Source of the DNA: Acidaminococcus sp.
GTDB lineage: Bacteria > Bacillota > Negativicutes > Acidaminococcales > Acidaminococcaceae
Direction of reading: 5' to 3'
DNA: 13,337 nucleotides
Assembly (NCBI GenBank): GCA_019416065.1
Contig: DXYB01000052.1
Location: 1-13,337 of the forward strand
The position numbers were made by a program, and so were the translations under genes. The notes under the pieces were generated by a model. That model saw only the letters and a list, made by a program, of their open reading frames with translations. It made no database searches and had not been told where the DNA came from. Below, piece by piece: positions 6,930 through 13,290 of the stretch (its first letter is position 1; the number at the start of each line of letters is the position of its first letter).

Positions 6930-7730
6930 CTAGTACCCGGCTTTTGCCAGGTCCTCCGTCTTTTTCAGCAGCACGCCGATAAAAGGCAGCGGTTTCTCCA
7001 GCGTTTCCGGCGCAATGCCCCCAATCAAAAGAGCCTGGATCCAGTCTAAAAGTTCCGCTGTGCTGGGGCGCTTGGACAAATCCCGAATGCTCCGCAATTC
7101 ATAAAAGGCAGCAATGGCCTGTTCTGCCAGCTTAGCTTCTAAGTCAGGGAATTTTGCCAAGACAATTTTTTGCATCATGGCCGGATCTGGGAAGGCAATA
7201 TAGTGAAAGATGCAGCGCCGTAGAAATGCATCCGGCAACTCTTTTTCCGCATTGGAGGTAATGATCACCAAGGGGCGGTGTTTAGCTTTCACGGTCTGCC
7301 CCGTTTCCGGGATGAAAAATTCCATTTTATCCAGTTCCCACAACAAATCATTGGGAAATTCCAGATCTGCCTTATCAATCTCGTCAATTAAGAGAACAGC
7401 CCGTTTTTCGCTTTCCAGGGCTTCTCCTAATTTTCCCAAATGAATGTAGCGGCGGATATCATCCACCCCTTGTTCCCCAAACTGGCTGTCATACAGCCGC
7501 TGTACCGTATCATAGACGTACAGCCCGTCCTGGGCACGAGTGGTGGACTTAATGCTCCAGATATATAAAGGCATTTGCAAATTTTCTGCCACGGCTTCTG
7601 CCAGTACTGTTTTCCCGGTTCCGGGCTCGCCTTTTAGTAGCAGTGGTTTACCTAAGGCAGCTGCCACATTCACGCTCTGTAGCAGCTCGTCCGACGCAAT
7701 GTAGGCACTTGTTCCAGTAAATTGTTTCAT
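6930..7730 (-). CDS. MoxR-family AAA+ ATPase
   Basis: This 266-residue ATPase has a Walker A motif GEPGTGKT (34-41), a Walker B motif VLLIDE (112-117), a sensor-1 asparagine in IITSNA (N160) and an arginine pair in FLRRC (171-172). The ending SKRPSTAELLDW matches the sensor-2 region of the MoxR branch. MoxR ATPases form hexamers and work with VWA proteins to remodel client enzymes, as CoxD does in carbon monoxide dehydrogenase maturation. ATG 7730 has GGAG six bases upstream. The VWA gene follows after one base, forming a two-gene operon. No convincing promoter is visible in the 28 bases between the gene and the upstream hairpin (a TATAGT at 7745-7750 lacks a -35 box), so some readthrough from the dehydrogenase gene is possible. 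Confidence 0.93.
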   Translation of the reverse strand: MKQFTGTSAYIASDELLQSVNVAAALGKPLLLKGEPGTGKTVLAEAVAENLQMPLYIWSIKSTTRAQDGLYVYDTVQRLYDSQFGEQGVDDIRRYIHLGKLGEALESEKRAVLLIDEIDKADLEFPNDLLWELDKMEFFIPETGQTVKAKHRPLVIITSNAEKELPDAFLRRCIFHYIAFPDPAMMQKIVLAKFPDLEAKLAEQAIAAFYELRSIRDLSKRPSTAELLDWIQALLIGGIAPETLEKPLPFIGVLLKKTEDLAKAGY

Positions 7731-7758
7731 CAGTTTCTCCTGTAACTATAGTAAGAAA

Positions 7759-7797
7759 AAAGGCACACAGCCCTAGAGGGGGTGGCTGTGTGCCTTT
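7759..7797 (-). terminator. Intrinsic terminator of the aldehyde dehydrogenase gene
   Basis: Arms 7784-7797 and 7759-7772 form a perfect 14-bp stem around an 11-base loop. On the minus strand the stem is followed by a T run that extends to 7756. It lies 57 bases after the dehydrogenase stop. Confidence 0.88.
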
Positions 7798-7853
7798 ACG
7801 AAAACGATTCAACCAGGGTTCACATTGGTCTTTTATCTAAGAGAGGAGAGATG

Positions 7854-9293
7854 TTATTCTTCGTCCATGCCCGGTTTGCAGAATTCACCAAACAATTCTT
7901 CATTGGAGGGCATATCGTATTTCAGAGGACGGGATACCCAAGTGGTATTCATATAATGTTTCAGAGAAACGTTCTCGGAAACGATGTTGCCGCCCCAGGT
8001 GCCGCAGCCCATGGAAGAGGTGGGAGGCATGCCGTTCCAAGCGGAACCGGAGTTGCCGCGGTTATTAGGCTGCCGAACCATAATCCGGGATACAGGAGCT
8101 GCCAGGCCCAGACGATTGATGTGGTCATCGTTGAAGGAGTAAATGCCGCAGGAGTGGCCTTTACCACCAACTTCAAAGAGGGCTCTCATCATATTCAGTG
8201 CATTTTCAAATTCACCTTCATATTTGAACAGGGTCAGCAAGGTGGTCAGTTTTTCGCTGGAGAAGAAGAACTGTTTGCCTACATGTTCAATGCCGCCGCC
8301 AGTTACCGCAATGAATTTCCGATCTGCCGGAATTTCAAAGCCAGCTGCCAGAGCCAGTGCCTGTGCGCTGATGGCTACGGTATTAGGCAGACGATGCCCG
8401 GTTTCATCCCACATAACCTTTTTAATCTTTTCGGCTTCTTCTTCGCTGGCCAGGTAAGCGCCTTGTTCTACCAACGCTTTTACAAAGCCATCATATACTT
8501 TGTCGGAAATAACCAGGTTGCCATCGCAGGAGCAGCCGCTACCGAAGTCGCTGCACTTGGAAATCCGAGTGTTTTCAGCCGCTTCTTTCTGCCGTTCTGG
8601 TGTATCGCAGGTATCGTCAATGATAACGGTTGCATTGCCAGCGCCGCTGCCATAAGCAGGAACGCCCTGGCTGTAAGCGGCCTTTACCATGCTCCGGCCA
8701 CCGGTAGCAATGATCAGGTCAGCCCGTTTCATGATTTCGGAACCTTGGGGAATACTGGGTTTTTCAATCCCTTGGATAATATCTGCAGGAGCCCCTTCCC
8801 GAACCAGCACGTCACGGATCAGGTTGATGGTCTTATTGGTAACATTTTTCGCTCTGGGATGCGGAGAGAAAACGATGGTATCCCGGCATTTAATTGCATA
8901 CAGCACTTGGCCAGCAGGAGTCAAGCAAGGGTTGGTGGTAGGCACCAAGGAAGCGATAACGCCAGCAGGTTTGCCATATTTTACCAGGCCTTTTTCAGGG
9001 ATCTCTTCTACCACGCCGATGCTGGGGTTGCGAAGACATTCTCTCAGGATCAATTTGATCTTGTTCCGTTTATTTCTCTTGGTTACAGCATCACCCAGAC
9101 GGGTTTCTTCTACGGCTTCATCGCAGATAGGACCCCATACTTTCATATCCACTACAGCGGCGGCGACAGCCTGGCACAACCGGTTTACCCGGGCGGTGTC
9201 ATAGGTTGCGATGATCTTTTGCGCGGCTCTAGCCCGTGCAATCTTCTCTTCAGCAATCTGAATTTCTTCCGGCGTAGCTTGTCTTTCAGCCAT
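7854..9293 (-). CDS. CoA-acylating aldehyde dehydrogenase (SauS/SucD/AdhE N-domain-like)
   Basis: The 479-residue enzyme belongs to the branch of aldehyde dehydrogenases that turn an aldehyde plus CoA and NAD(P)+ into an acyl-CoA, or the reverse. Family landmarks include VPTTNPCLTPAGQ (118-129), FSPHPRAK (142-149), ATGGRSMVKAAY (196-207), the glycine-rich YGSGAGN (214-220), and the C-terminal MGCGTWGGN followed by the LKHYMNTTWVSRP stretch. The likely catalytic cysteine is C254 in FGSGCSCDGN; a second cysteine (C256) sits two residues on, where relatives often have serine. Overall it reads closest to sulfoacetaldehyde dehydrogenases (SauS), but succinate-semialdehyde (SucD) or acetaldehyde forms share the same motifs, so the substrate is not settled. 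ATG 9293 has AAGGAG upstream. It stands alone, diverges from a LysR gene and ends at the 7759-7797 hairpin. LysR control is likely but inferred. Confidence 0.88.
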   Translation of the reverse strand: MAERQATPEEIQIAEEKIARARAAQKIIATYDTARVNRLCQAVAAAVVDMKVWGPICDEAVEETRLGDAVTKRNKRNKIKLILRECLRNPSIGVVEEIPEKGLVKYGKPAGVIASLVPTTNPCLTPAGQVLYAIKCRDTIVFSPHPRAKNVTNKTINLIRDVLVREGAPADIIQGIEKPSIPQGSEIMKRADLIIATGGRSMVKAAYSQGVPAYGSGAGNATVIIDDTCDTPERQKEAAENTRISKCSDFGSGCSCDGNLVISDKVYDGFVKALVEQGAYLASEEEAEKIKKVMWDETGHRLPNTVAISAQALALAAGFEIPADRKFIAVTGGGIEHVGKQFFFSSEKLTTLLTLFKYEGEFENALNMMRALFEVGGKGHSCGIYSFNDDHINRLGLAAPVSRIMVRQPNNRGNSGSAWNGMPPTSSMGCGTWGGNIVSENVSLKHYMNTTWVSRPLKYDMPSNEELFGEFCKPGMDEE

Positions 9294-9365
9294 TGTAATC
9301 TCTCCTTTTCCTCTATCCAGCTTTTCATTGGAAGGACGGTTGTCCTTTTTTCTTTTGATAGTCTT

Positions 9366-9371
9366 ATTATA
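9366..9371 (-). promoter_or_regulatory. Probable -10 box of the aldehyde dehydrogenase gene
   Basis: A perfect TATAAT lies on the minus strand about 73 bases before the ATG at 9293. No good -35 box is found at 17 bases; TTGGAT at 18 bases is a weak match, which would fit an activator-dependent promoter. Confidence 0.5.
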
Positions 9372-9394
9372 CTGACAATTCTAAAATAAATCCA

Positions 9395-9431
9395 ATACAA
9401 GTATCTTCTGAAAATTATAGATTCTCTCTAT
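9395..9431. promoter_or_regulatory. Candidate LysR binding region
   Basis: Two inverted repeats lie upstream of the dehydrogenase -10 box. ATAGA and TCTAT (9417-9431) with five bases between them satisfy the LysR T-N11-A rule, and ATAC and GTAT (9395-9404) form a second, shorter repeat. They sit between the divergent genes, as is usual for LysR operators. Confidence 0.45.
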
Positions 9432-9445
9432 CATTTCGGCTGTCA

Positions 9446-9477
9446 CGGTATAATACCGCCTGTACGTATGCTATAAT
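9446..9477 (+). promoter_or_regulatory. LysR gene promoter region with palindrome
   Basis: An extended -10 box, TG-N-TATAAT (9469-9477), lies 24 bases before the LysR ATG. Just upstream is a 13-base palindrome, CGGTAT-A-ATACCG (9446-9458), which itself contains a TATAAT and covers the expected -35 position. This could be an autoregulatory site. Confidence 0.5.
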
Positions 9478-9501
9478 AGGGCTAATGAAGGAGGGAATTG
9501 T

Positions 9502-10410
9502 ATGACCCTTTTGCAACTGCTGTATTTTGAAACCCTTTCCCGTGTGCTCCATTATACCCGGGCAGCCCAAGAACTTCATATCTCCCAGCCCAGCCTTTCC
9601 TACGCCATGAAAGAACTGGAAAAAGAATTGGGAGTTAAACTTTCTACCCGCAAAGACCGGCGCATGGTGCTAACGCCCTATGGGCAACGTTTTTTGCCCT
9701 ATGTCCACAAAGCCCTGCAATTGCTGGAAAACGGAAGATCTGCCCTGGCAGAAATGTCCAATGAAGCAGAATTGATCGTGAACCTGGGATATTTTCACTC
9801 CATTGCCTCCTCCTTTATCCCGTCCATGATTGAAGCTTTCTATAAAGCCACCGGGCAGCATAAAATCCACTTCCAGTTTTTAGAAGATACCAGTTACGGC
9901 GTCCTCAGCAAAGTCAAACAGGGGGAACTGGATATGGGATTTTGTGCCCACCAGGATCCTCAGGTCGCCTCCGCTTTAGTGAGTAAACAGCCGCTCTATG
10001 TGGTGGTACCCGTGGATCATCCCTTGGTAAAGAAAAAAGCGGTTACGTTTAATGATTTTGCCCAGGAACCTTTGATTGCGCTCAGCAAAGGCAGCAGTCT
10101 CCGCACCATGATGGACCAGTCCTTTGCCAAACGGGATATTATCCCTAAAATTATTTTTGAGGTCCAGGAATGCAATGCAGCCCTGCGCTATGTGGAATTA
10201 AATTTTGGGGTCAGCATTGTTCCGGAAATGCCTACCCTGCGTACGTCCCGGGTTGTCGCCCTGCCCATTGCAGAACACTCCACGGAGTTCATCCGGAATG
10301 TGTACCTGATCTGGGACCCCATGCGCATCTTGTCGCCTTCGGTGGCCTTAGTCCGGGATTTTATCGTCAAACATTACCAGGAAGATAAAAAAGAAGAGAG
10401 TGTATCATGA
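9502..10410 (+). CDS. LysR-family transcriptional regulator
   Basis: This 302-residue protein has the standard LysR architecture. A winged helix-turn-helix spans 1-60 (LLYFETLSRVLHYTRAAQELHISQPSLSYAMKELEKELGVKL with the usual A-Q-x-L-x-x-S-Q-P-S-x-S core), then a linker helix, then a periplasmic-binding-protein-like effector domain from about 90 to 295. ATG 9502 has AAGGAGG seven bases upstream. Its last codons overlap the start of the AEC carrier gene by four bases (ATGA), so the two are one operon, and it diverges from the CoA-acylating aldehyde dehydrogenase gene. The expected role is sensing a small organic acid or related metabolite and controlling both directions. The effector is unknown. 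Confidence 0.95.
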   Translation: MTLLQLLYFETLSRVLHYTRAAQELHISQPSLSYAMKELEKELGVKLSTRKDRRMVLTPYGQRFLPYVHKALQLLENGRSALAEMSNEAELIVNLGYFHSIASSFIPSMIEAFYKATGQHKIHFQFLEDTSYGVLSKVKQGELDMGFCAHQDPQVASALVSKQPLYVVVPVDHPLVKKKAVTFNDFAQEPLIALSKGSSLRTMMDQSFAKRDIIPKIIFEVQECNAALRYVELNFGVSIVPEMPTLRTSRVVALPIAEHSTEFIRNVYLIWDPMRILSPSVALVRDFIVKHYQEDKKEESVS

Positions 10411-11345
10411 CGCCACTTTTTACGCTGGTGGCCGATGTACTGGCCCCCCTTGCCACAGGGTATGTGCTCCGCCGCACCGGCAAAATGAGCCAGAAACAGT
10501 GCGACTTCCTTATGCTGGCAAACGTAGTCGCCCTGGTCACCGTTATGAATCTCTGCAGTTTTTGGCTATTGCCGCTGGACAGCCGGTTATTGCTATTGCC
10601 TGCGCTTAGCGTCGTCATGACCCTGGTATCAGGCTTTTTGGCGATTAAGTTTTTTACCCGCCACTTGAATGATCCCCTGGAACAGGGTGCTTATATTAAC
10701 TGCGCCATGCTGGGAAATATTGGTACCTTGGCTGGCATCTGCGCCTTTATCCTTTATGGCGAAGTCAGTTTCGCCTATGTACAGCTATTTGCTGTACTCC
10801 AAAACTTTTTGCTGGTGGTTTGCTGTTTCCCCCTATCCCAAGTTTACCGGGACAGGTACCTGCAAGAAGGCAGCACAGAACCTATTCGGATTTCTATCCG
10901 CTCCTTACTTTTCACTAAAAAACAAATCGGTGTCTTAGGGATGGCAGCCGGACTGCTGCTCCACTATCTGAATGTGCCCCGGCCGGATATGGTGACCCAA
11001 TCCTTTCATTACATGGTACACATCCAAGCCTGGATCTCGTTTACCCCCGTGGGCTATGTAATCAGTTTCCAAGGTGCCAGTGCCTATGTGAAAAAGGTGC
11101 TGACACTGATTCCTTTACGCATCCTGGTCACCATGGGCATCTTTTTATTGACAACCTGTTTTACCGATGATGCGACGCTGCTAAAGACCTTGCTGCTAAG
11201 TGCCGCTGCTCCTACGGCCATCAATGCCGTCATCGCCACCCGGCTTTTTAGACTTAACGTAGACCTGGCCGTTGCAGGATTTATCCTCACCACATTGGTC
11301 TATGTCTTGTTCTTTTTCCCGCTGTTTGCCCTATTTCTAAAATAA
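10407..11345 (+). CDS. AEC-family (auxin efflux carrier) transporter
   Basis: This 312-residue inner-membrane protein has about ten hydrophobic segments in two five-helix halves, the pattern of the AEC family (PF03547), whose bacterial members move malate, malonate or other carboxylates. The first half holds GAYINCAMLGNIGTLAG (positions 93-109), matching the family N-x-GN-x-G element. The second half ends with SAAAPTAINAVIATRLF, where AEC proteins carry their conserved proline/asparagine crossover. ATG 10407 overlaps the LysR stop by four bases, implying translational coupling. GAAGAGAG lies just upstream as a modest ribosome binding site. Linkage to LysR and to the divergent dehydrogenase suggests it imports the acid or exports a product of that pathway, which is an inference. 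A hairpin follows 6 bases after the stop. Confidence 0.88.
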   Translation: MTPLFTLVADVLAPLATGYVLRRTGKMSQKQCDFLMLANVVALVTVMNLCSFWLLPLDSRLLLLPALSVVMTLVSGFLAIKFFTRHLNDPLEQGAYINCAMLGNIGTLAGICAFILYGEVSFAYVQLFAVLQNFLLVVCCFPLSQVYRDRYLQEGSTEPIRISIRSLLFTKKQIGVLGMAAGLLLHYLNVPRPDMVTQSFHYMVHIQAWISFTPVGYVISFQGASAYVKKVLTLIPLRILVTMGIFLLTTCFTDDATLLKTLLLSAAAPTAINAVIATRLFRLNVDLAVAGFILTTLVYVLFFFPLFALFLK

Positions 11346-11351
11346 CGCACC

Positions 11352-11409
11352 AACCCCAAAAGGACTGCTGCCCGGAGCAATCTCTCCAGATAGCAGTCCT
11401 TTTGGGGTT
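11352..11409. terminator. Long perfect hairpin after the AEC carrier gene
   Basis: AACCCCAAAAGGACTGCT (11352-11369) and its exact complement (11392-11409) form an 18-bp stem; an inner GGAG/CTCC pairing sits in the 22-base loop. The TTTT that would serve as the U-tract lies inside the stem and is followed by GGGG, so it is an atypical intrinsic terminator. It ends the LysR-AEC operon. Confidence 0.65.
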
Positions 11410-11427
11410 ATAGTTATCTTTCACTCA

Positions 11428-11460
11428 TAAAAAACCCATAAATGTTTACGGTTTATTTTT
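11428..11460. terminator. Weak A/T-rich hairpin, possible terminator of the Rrf2 operon
   Basis: On the minus strand CCGTAAA pairs with TTTATGG (one G-U pair) and is followed by GTTTTTT. It is about 80 bases after the stop of the cysteine-rich gene. T runs on both sides allow either direction. The rest of 11346-11538 shows nothing I can assign. Confidence 0.45.
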
Positions 11461-11538
11461 AGCCATATTTTTTCATTTATGATTTTTTTGACTCTTGCAA
11501 GAATTGTTGATAGCAAGCAATACGCTGGTTCTATCTCG

Positions 11539-11958
11539 TTATAGATCGTATTTCACAGGTTCCGTCTGAATTCGCTTTTCCAGTTCCTCTACAGCGCAGC
11601 GAATGCAATCATCGCAGGAACAGAGCACGGTGTGGGTTTTTACACCTTTTAATTCTCCGCATATGGTAGCTCCGCATTGCTGTTTGAATGCCTGCAAAAT
11701 ATTGTTCATCTCCCGGCTTACAGGCTGCTGCCCCTTACCTAAAAGTCCCAGCACGATACAGGCCCCAGAAAGCGCCCCGCAGGTTGCTTCCGTGCCACCC
11801 ATACCCATGCCAAACCCTGCGCCCAGTGCCCGCAATTCTTCCGTGCTCTTCGTAAAAAAATCTTGAAATGCCAATAAAACCGACTGGGCACAATTGTTAT
11901 GCATGGCAGCATGATGCCATGCCACAGCCTGTTCCGCCCGTGATAAATTTTCTTCCAT
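11539..11958 (-). CDS. C_GCAxxG_C_C family cysteine-rich protein
   Basis: This 139-residue protein fits the C_GCAxxG_C_C family (PF09719), thought to have a redox or metal-related role that is still undefined. Nine cysteines are visible: C23 (NNCAQ), C60 and C67 in ATCGALSGAC, C95 and C100 (QQCGATIC), then C113, C115, C118 and C121 in VLCSCDDCIRC. The glycine-rich run LGAGFGMGMGG (45-55) precedes the core motif. I chose ATG 11958, which has GGGAG nine bases upstream; a TTG at 12006 extends the frame by 16 codons but lies inside the Rrf2 gene without a binding site. It follows the Rrf2 gene by 28 bases and is probably co-transcribed with it, so its expression may follow the signal that Rrf2 senses. 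Confidence 0.88.
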   Translation of the reverse strand: MEENLSRAEQAVAWHHAAMHNNCAQSVLLAFQDFFTKSTEELRALGAGFGMGMGGTEATCGALSGACIVLGLLGKGQQPVSREMNNILQAFKQQCGATICGELKGVKTHTVLCSCDDCIRCAVEELEKRIQTEPVKYDL

Positions 11959-11986
11959 CAAGGTTTTCTCCCTCGTTGATAATTCG

Positions 11987-12430
11987 TCAAACCGTTTCTG
12001 CGGCAATTTCCCGGCGCGTATCTTGCACCACTTCTGCCATGGTTATGTGCTTTAACGCCTCTTCCAAAGCCTGCTGTACTTTTACCAGTTTGCCATCCAC
12101 CGCTTTGTGAATATTCCGGCCTACCGGGCATTGTATGTTGGGCGTTTCATGAAAATGGAACAGACCGGCCTCATGGATAGCTCCCACCGCTTTATAGATG
12201 GCATAAAACGTGATCTTATCCAGCGGTTTGGCCAGCGTCATACCGCTTTTTCCTTGGCTGATCGCTATAATTCCCGCATCTTTCAGCATGCCCATTACAT
12301 TTCGTACAATCACTGGATTCGCTCCTACGCTGCCGGCCAGAAAGGTACTGGTTACCTTTTGGGTGTCCTTAAAAAAATCGATTGCGGTGATGATATGCAC
12401 CGCAATCGTAAATTTGCTAGTAATCTGCAT
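11987..12430 (-). CDS. Rrf2-family transcriptional regulator, YwnA-like
   Basis: This 147-residue regulator has the Rrf2 winged helix-turn-helix at about 1-70 (SVGANPVIVRNVMGMLKDAGII in the recognition region), a dimerisation helix near 105-135, and the C-terminal core ETPNIQCPVGRNIH (95-108). That block matches the YwnA subgroup. It has only one cysteine, C101, so it lacks the three cysteines that bind an iron-sulphur cluster in NsrR or IscR; C101 could be a thiol switch, which is an inference. ATG 12430 has GGAGGG six bases upstream. Its promoter (12450-12478) contains inverted repeats that may be its own operator. The neighbour upstream is a YwnB-like NAD(P)-binding protein, as in Bacillus subtilis. 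Confidence 0.93.
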   Translation of the reverse strand: MQITSKFTIAVHIITAIDFFKDTQKVTSTFLAGSVGANPVIVRNVMGMLKDAGIIAISQGKSGMTLAKPLDKITFYAIYKAVGAIHEAGLFHFHETPNIQCPVGRNIHKAVDGKLVKVQQALEEALKHITMAEVVQDTRREIAAETV

Positions 12431-12449
12431 ATGTTTCCCTCCTGCTTGT

Positions 12450-12478
12450 AATATATCCTTTTACAGGATACCTGTCAA
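12450..12478 (-). promoter_or_regulatory. Promoter of the Rrf2 operon with overlapping inverted repeats
   Basis: On the minus strand a perfect TTGACA (12473-12478) and TATATT (12450-12455) are 17 bases apart. The spacer holds TATCCT/AGGATA (12454-12470, 5-base gap), and a second repeat ACAGG/CCTGT (12463-12475, 3-base gap) overlaps the -35 box. Both suit a repressor site; autoregulation by the Rrf2 protein is the simplest guess. Confidence 0.7.
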
Positions 12479-12501
12479 GACAAATTAGGGAAAGACACCT
12501 A

Positions 12502-13134
12502 TTACGCTCTCACAACACTGATTCTTTGCTGGATATGATGGCCCTTGACCAGTTCATCCACCATGGCAATGGCATAGTCTGCATAGCTGATAATGCTTTC
12601 ATTCCGGCTGTTTACTTGCAGCTCTTCCCCTGCAAGGATATATTTTCCTGTGCGCTCACCATCTGCCTGGAAATCCCCGGCAGGACTAATAAAAGTCCAT
12701 TGTACATCGTTTCTCTTACGCAGCTCTTCCAGTTCCTTTCCCTGTGCTTTGGCAAGCGGAAGAAAGACCGCGGGGAAATCGGCTCCCTGATATACCTGCA
12801 GCGTATGCTCCGGGTTAACATACAGACTGCCGGCTCCGCCTACAATCAGAAGGCGAATAGGAGTTCCAGAGAGAATATCGCACAGGTGTTGGGACGTTTT
12901 CACATGCATCGGCAGCTCTTCTTCCTTCCAAGCACCGAACCCATCCACCACGGCATCGAACCCAGCCAAATCTTCTTTGGTCAGATCCATAATGTCTTTT
13001 TGCACATATACAGCCGCCTCTGATTTGTTTTCAGCGCTGCGACCAAACGCCGTTACCTCAATGCCACGCGCCAGTGCTTCCTTGATGACCTTCCGTGCTA
13101 CCCGACCATTTGCTGCCACTACTGCAATTTTCAT
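12502..13134 (-). CDS. NAD(P)-binding protein, YwnB/NmrA-like
   Basis: This 210-residue cytoplasmic protein has a Rossmann fold of the atypical short-chain dehydrogenase/NmrA group. The nucleotide-binding loop is MKIAVVAANGRVARKV: the usual GATGxxG is relaxed to AANGRVA, with A7 and A13 replacing glycines. R32 in TAFGRS would favour NADP(H). Further family features are DAVVDGFGAW (59-68), LLIVGGAGSLY (94-104) and TFISPAGDF (149-157), followed by a C-terminal ISYADYAIAMVDEL that matches YwnB-like proteins. The substrate is unknown; relatives are quinone reductase-like or sensory. The ATG at 13134 has GGGAGG upstream. No terminator is seen between it and the Rrf2 promoter 24 bases later, so readthrough into the Rrf2 gene is possible. 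Its promoter is perfect consensus and heavily covered by repeats. Confidence 0.9.
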   Translation of the reverse strand: MKIAVVAANGRVARKVIKEALARGIEVTAFGRSAENKSEAAVYVQKDIMDLTKEDLAGFDAVVDGFGAWKEEELPMHVKTSQHLCDILSGTPIRLLIVGGAGSLYVNPEHTLQVYQGADFPAVFLPLAKAQGKELEELRKRNDVQWTFISPAGDFQADGERTGKYILAGEELQVNSRNESIISYADYAIAMVDELVKGHHIQQRISVVRA

Positions 13135-13160
13135 AATAAAACCTCCCTAAATTTCTATCT

Positions 13161-13193
13161 ATAATCATGTAATCTTTTTAATTACATGATTAT
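13161..13193. promoter_or_regulatory. Operator-like inverted repeat O1 at the ywnB-like promoter
   Basis: ATAATCATGTAAT (13161-13173) and ATTACATGATTAT (13181-13193) are exact reverse complements separated by 7 bases. The repeat overlaps the -10 box and the predicted transcription start, a position typical of repressors. Confidence 0.75.
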
Positions 13194-13220
13194 TATAACG
13201 TCGTGATATCATCATGTCAA
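13192..13220 (-). promoter_or_regulatory. Perfect consensus promoter of the ywnB-like gene
   Basis: On the minus strand TTGACA (13215-13220) and TATAAT (13192-13197) are separated by exactly 17 bases, a full match to the sigma-A consensus. Such a strong promoter implies tight repression by something bound at the flanking repeats. Confidence 0.85.
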
Positions 13221-13235
13221 TAGTTTTATTACATG
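13213..13235. promoter_or_regulatory. Second operator-like repeat O2 over the -35 box
   Basis: CATGTCAAT (13213-13221) and ATTACATG (13228-13235) repeat the O1 half-site CATGTAAT, with one extra base in the left arm. The centre is 47 bases from the O1 centre, about four and a half helical turns. Confidence 0.5.
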
Positions 13236-13290
13236 TTTTTTATTTTTTTTAGTACGATCGTCTTACGCTGCCTTTTCAGGCCAAAAAATA

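Noticed and set aside
7782..9389. A 535-codon open frame on the plus strand opposite the aldehyde dehydrogenase gene
   Set aside because: It is the antisense shadow of a clear dehydrogenase with all family motifs, has no ribosome binding site, starts inside the terminator hairpin, and reads as unordered phenylalanine-rich sequence.
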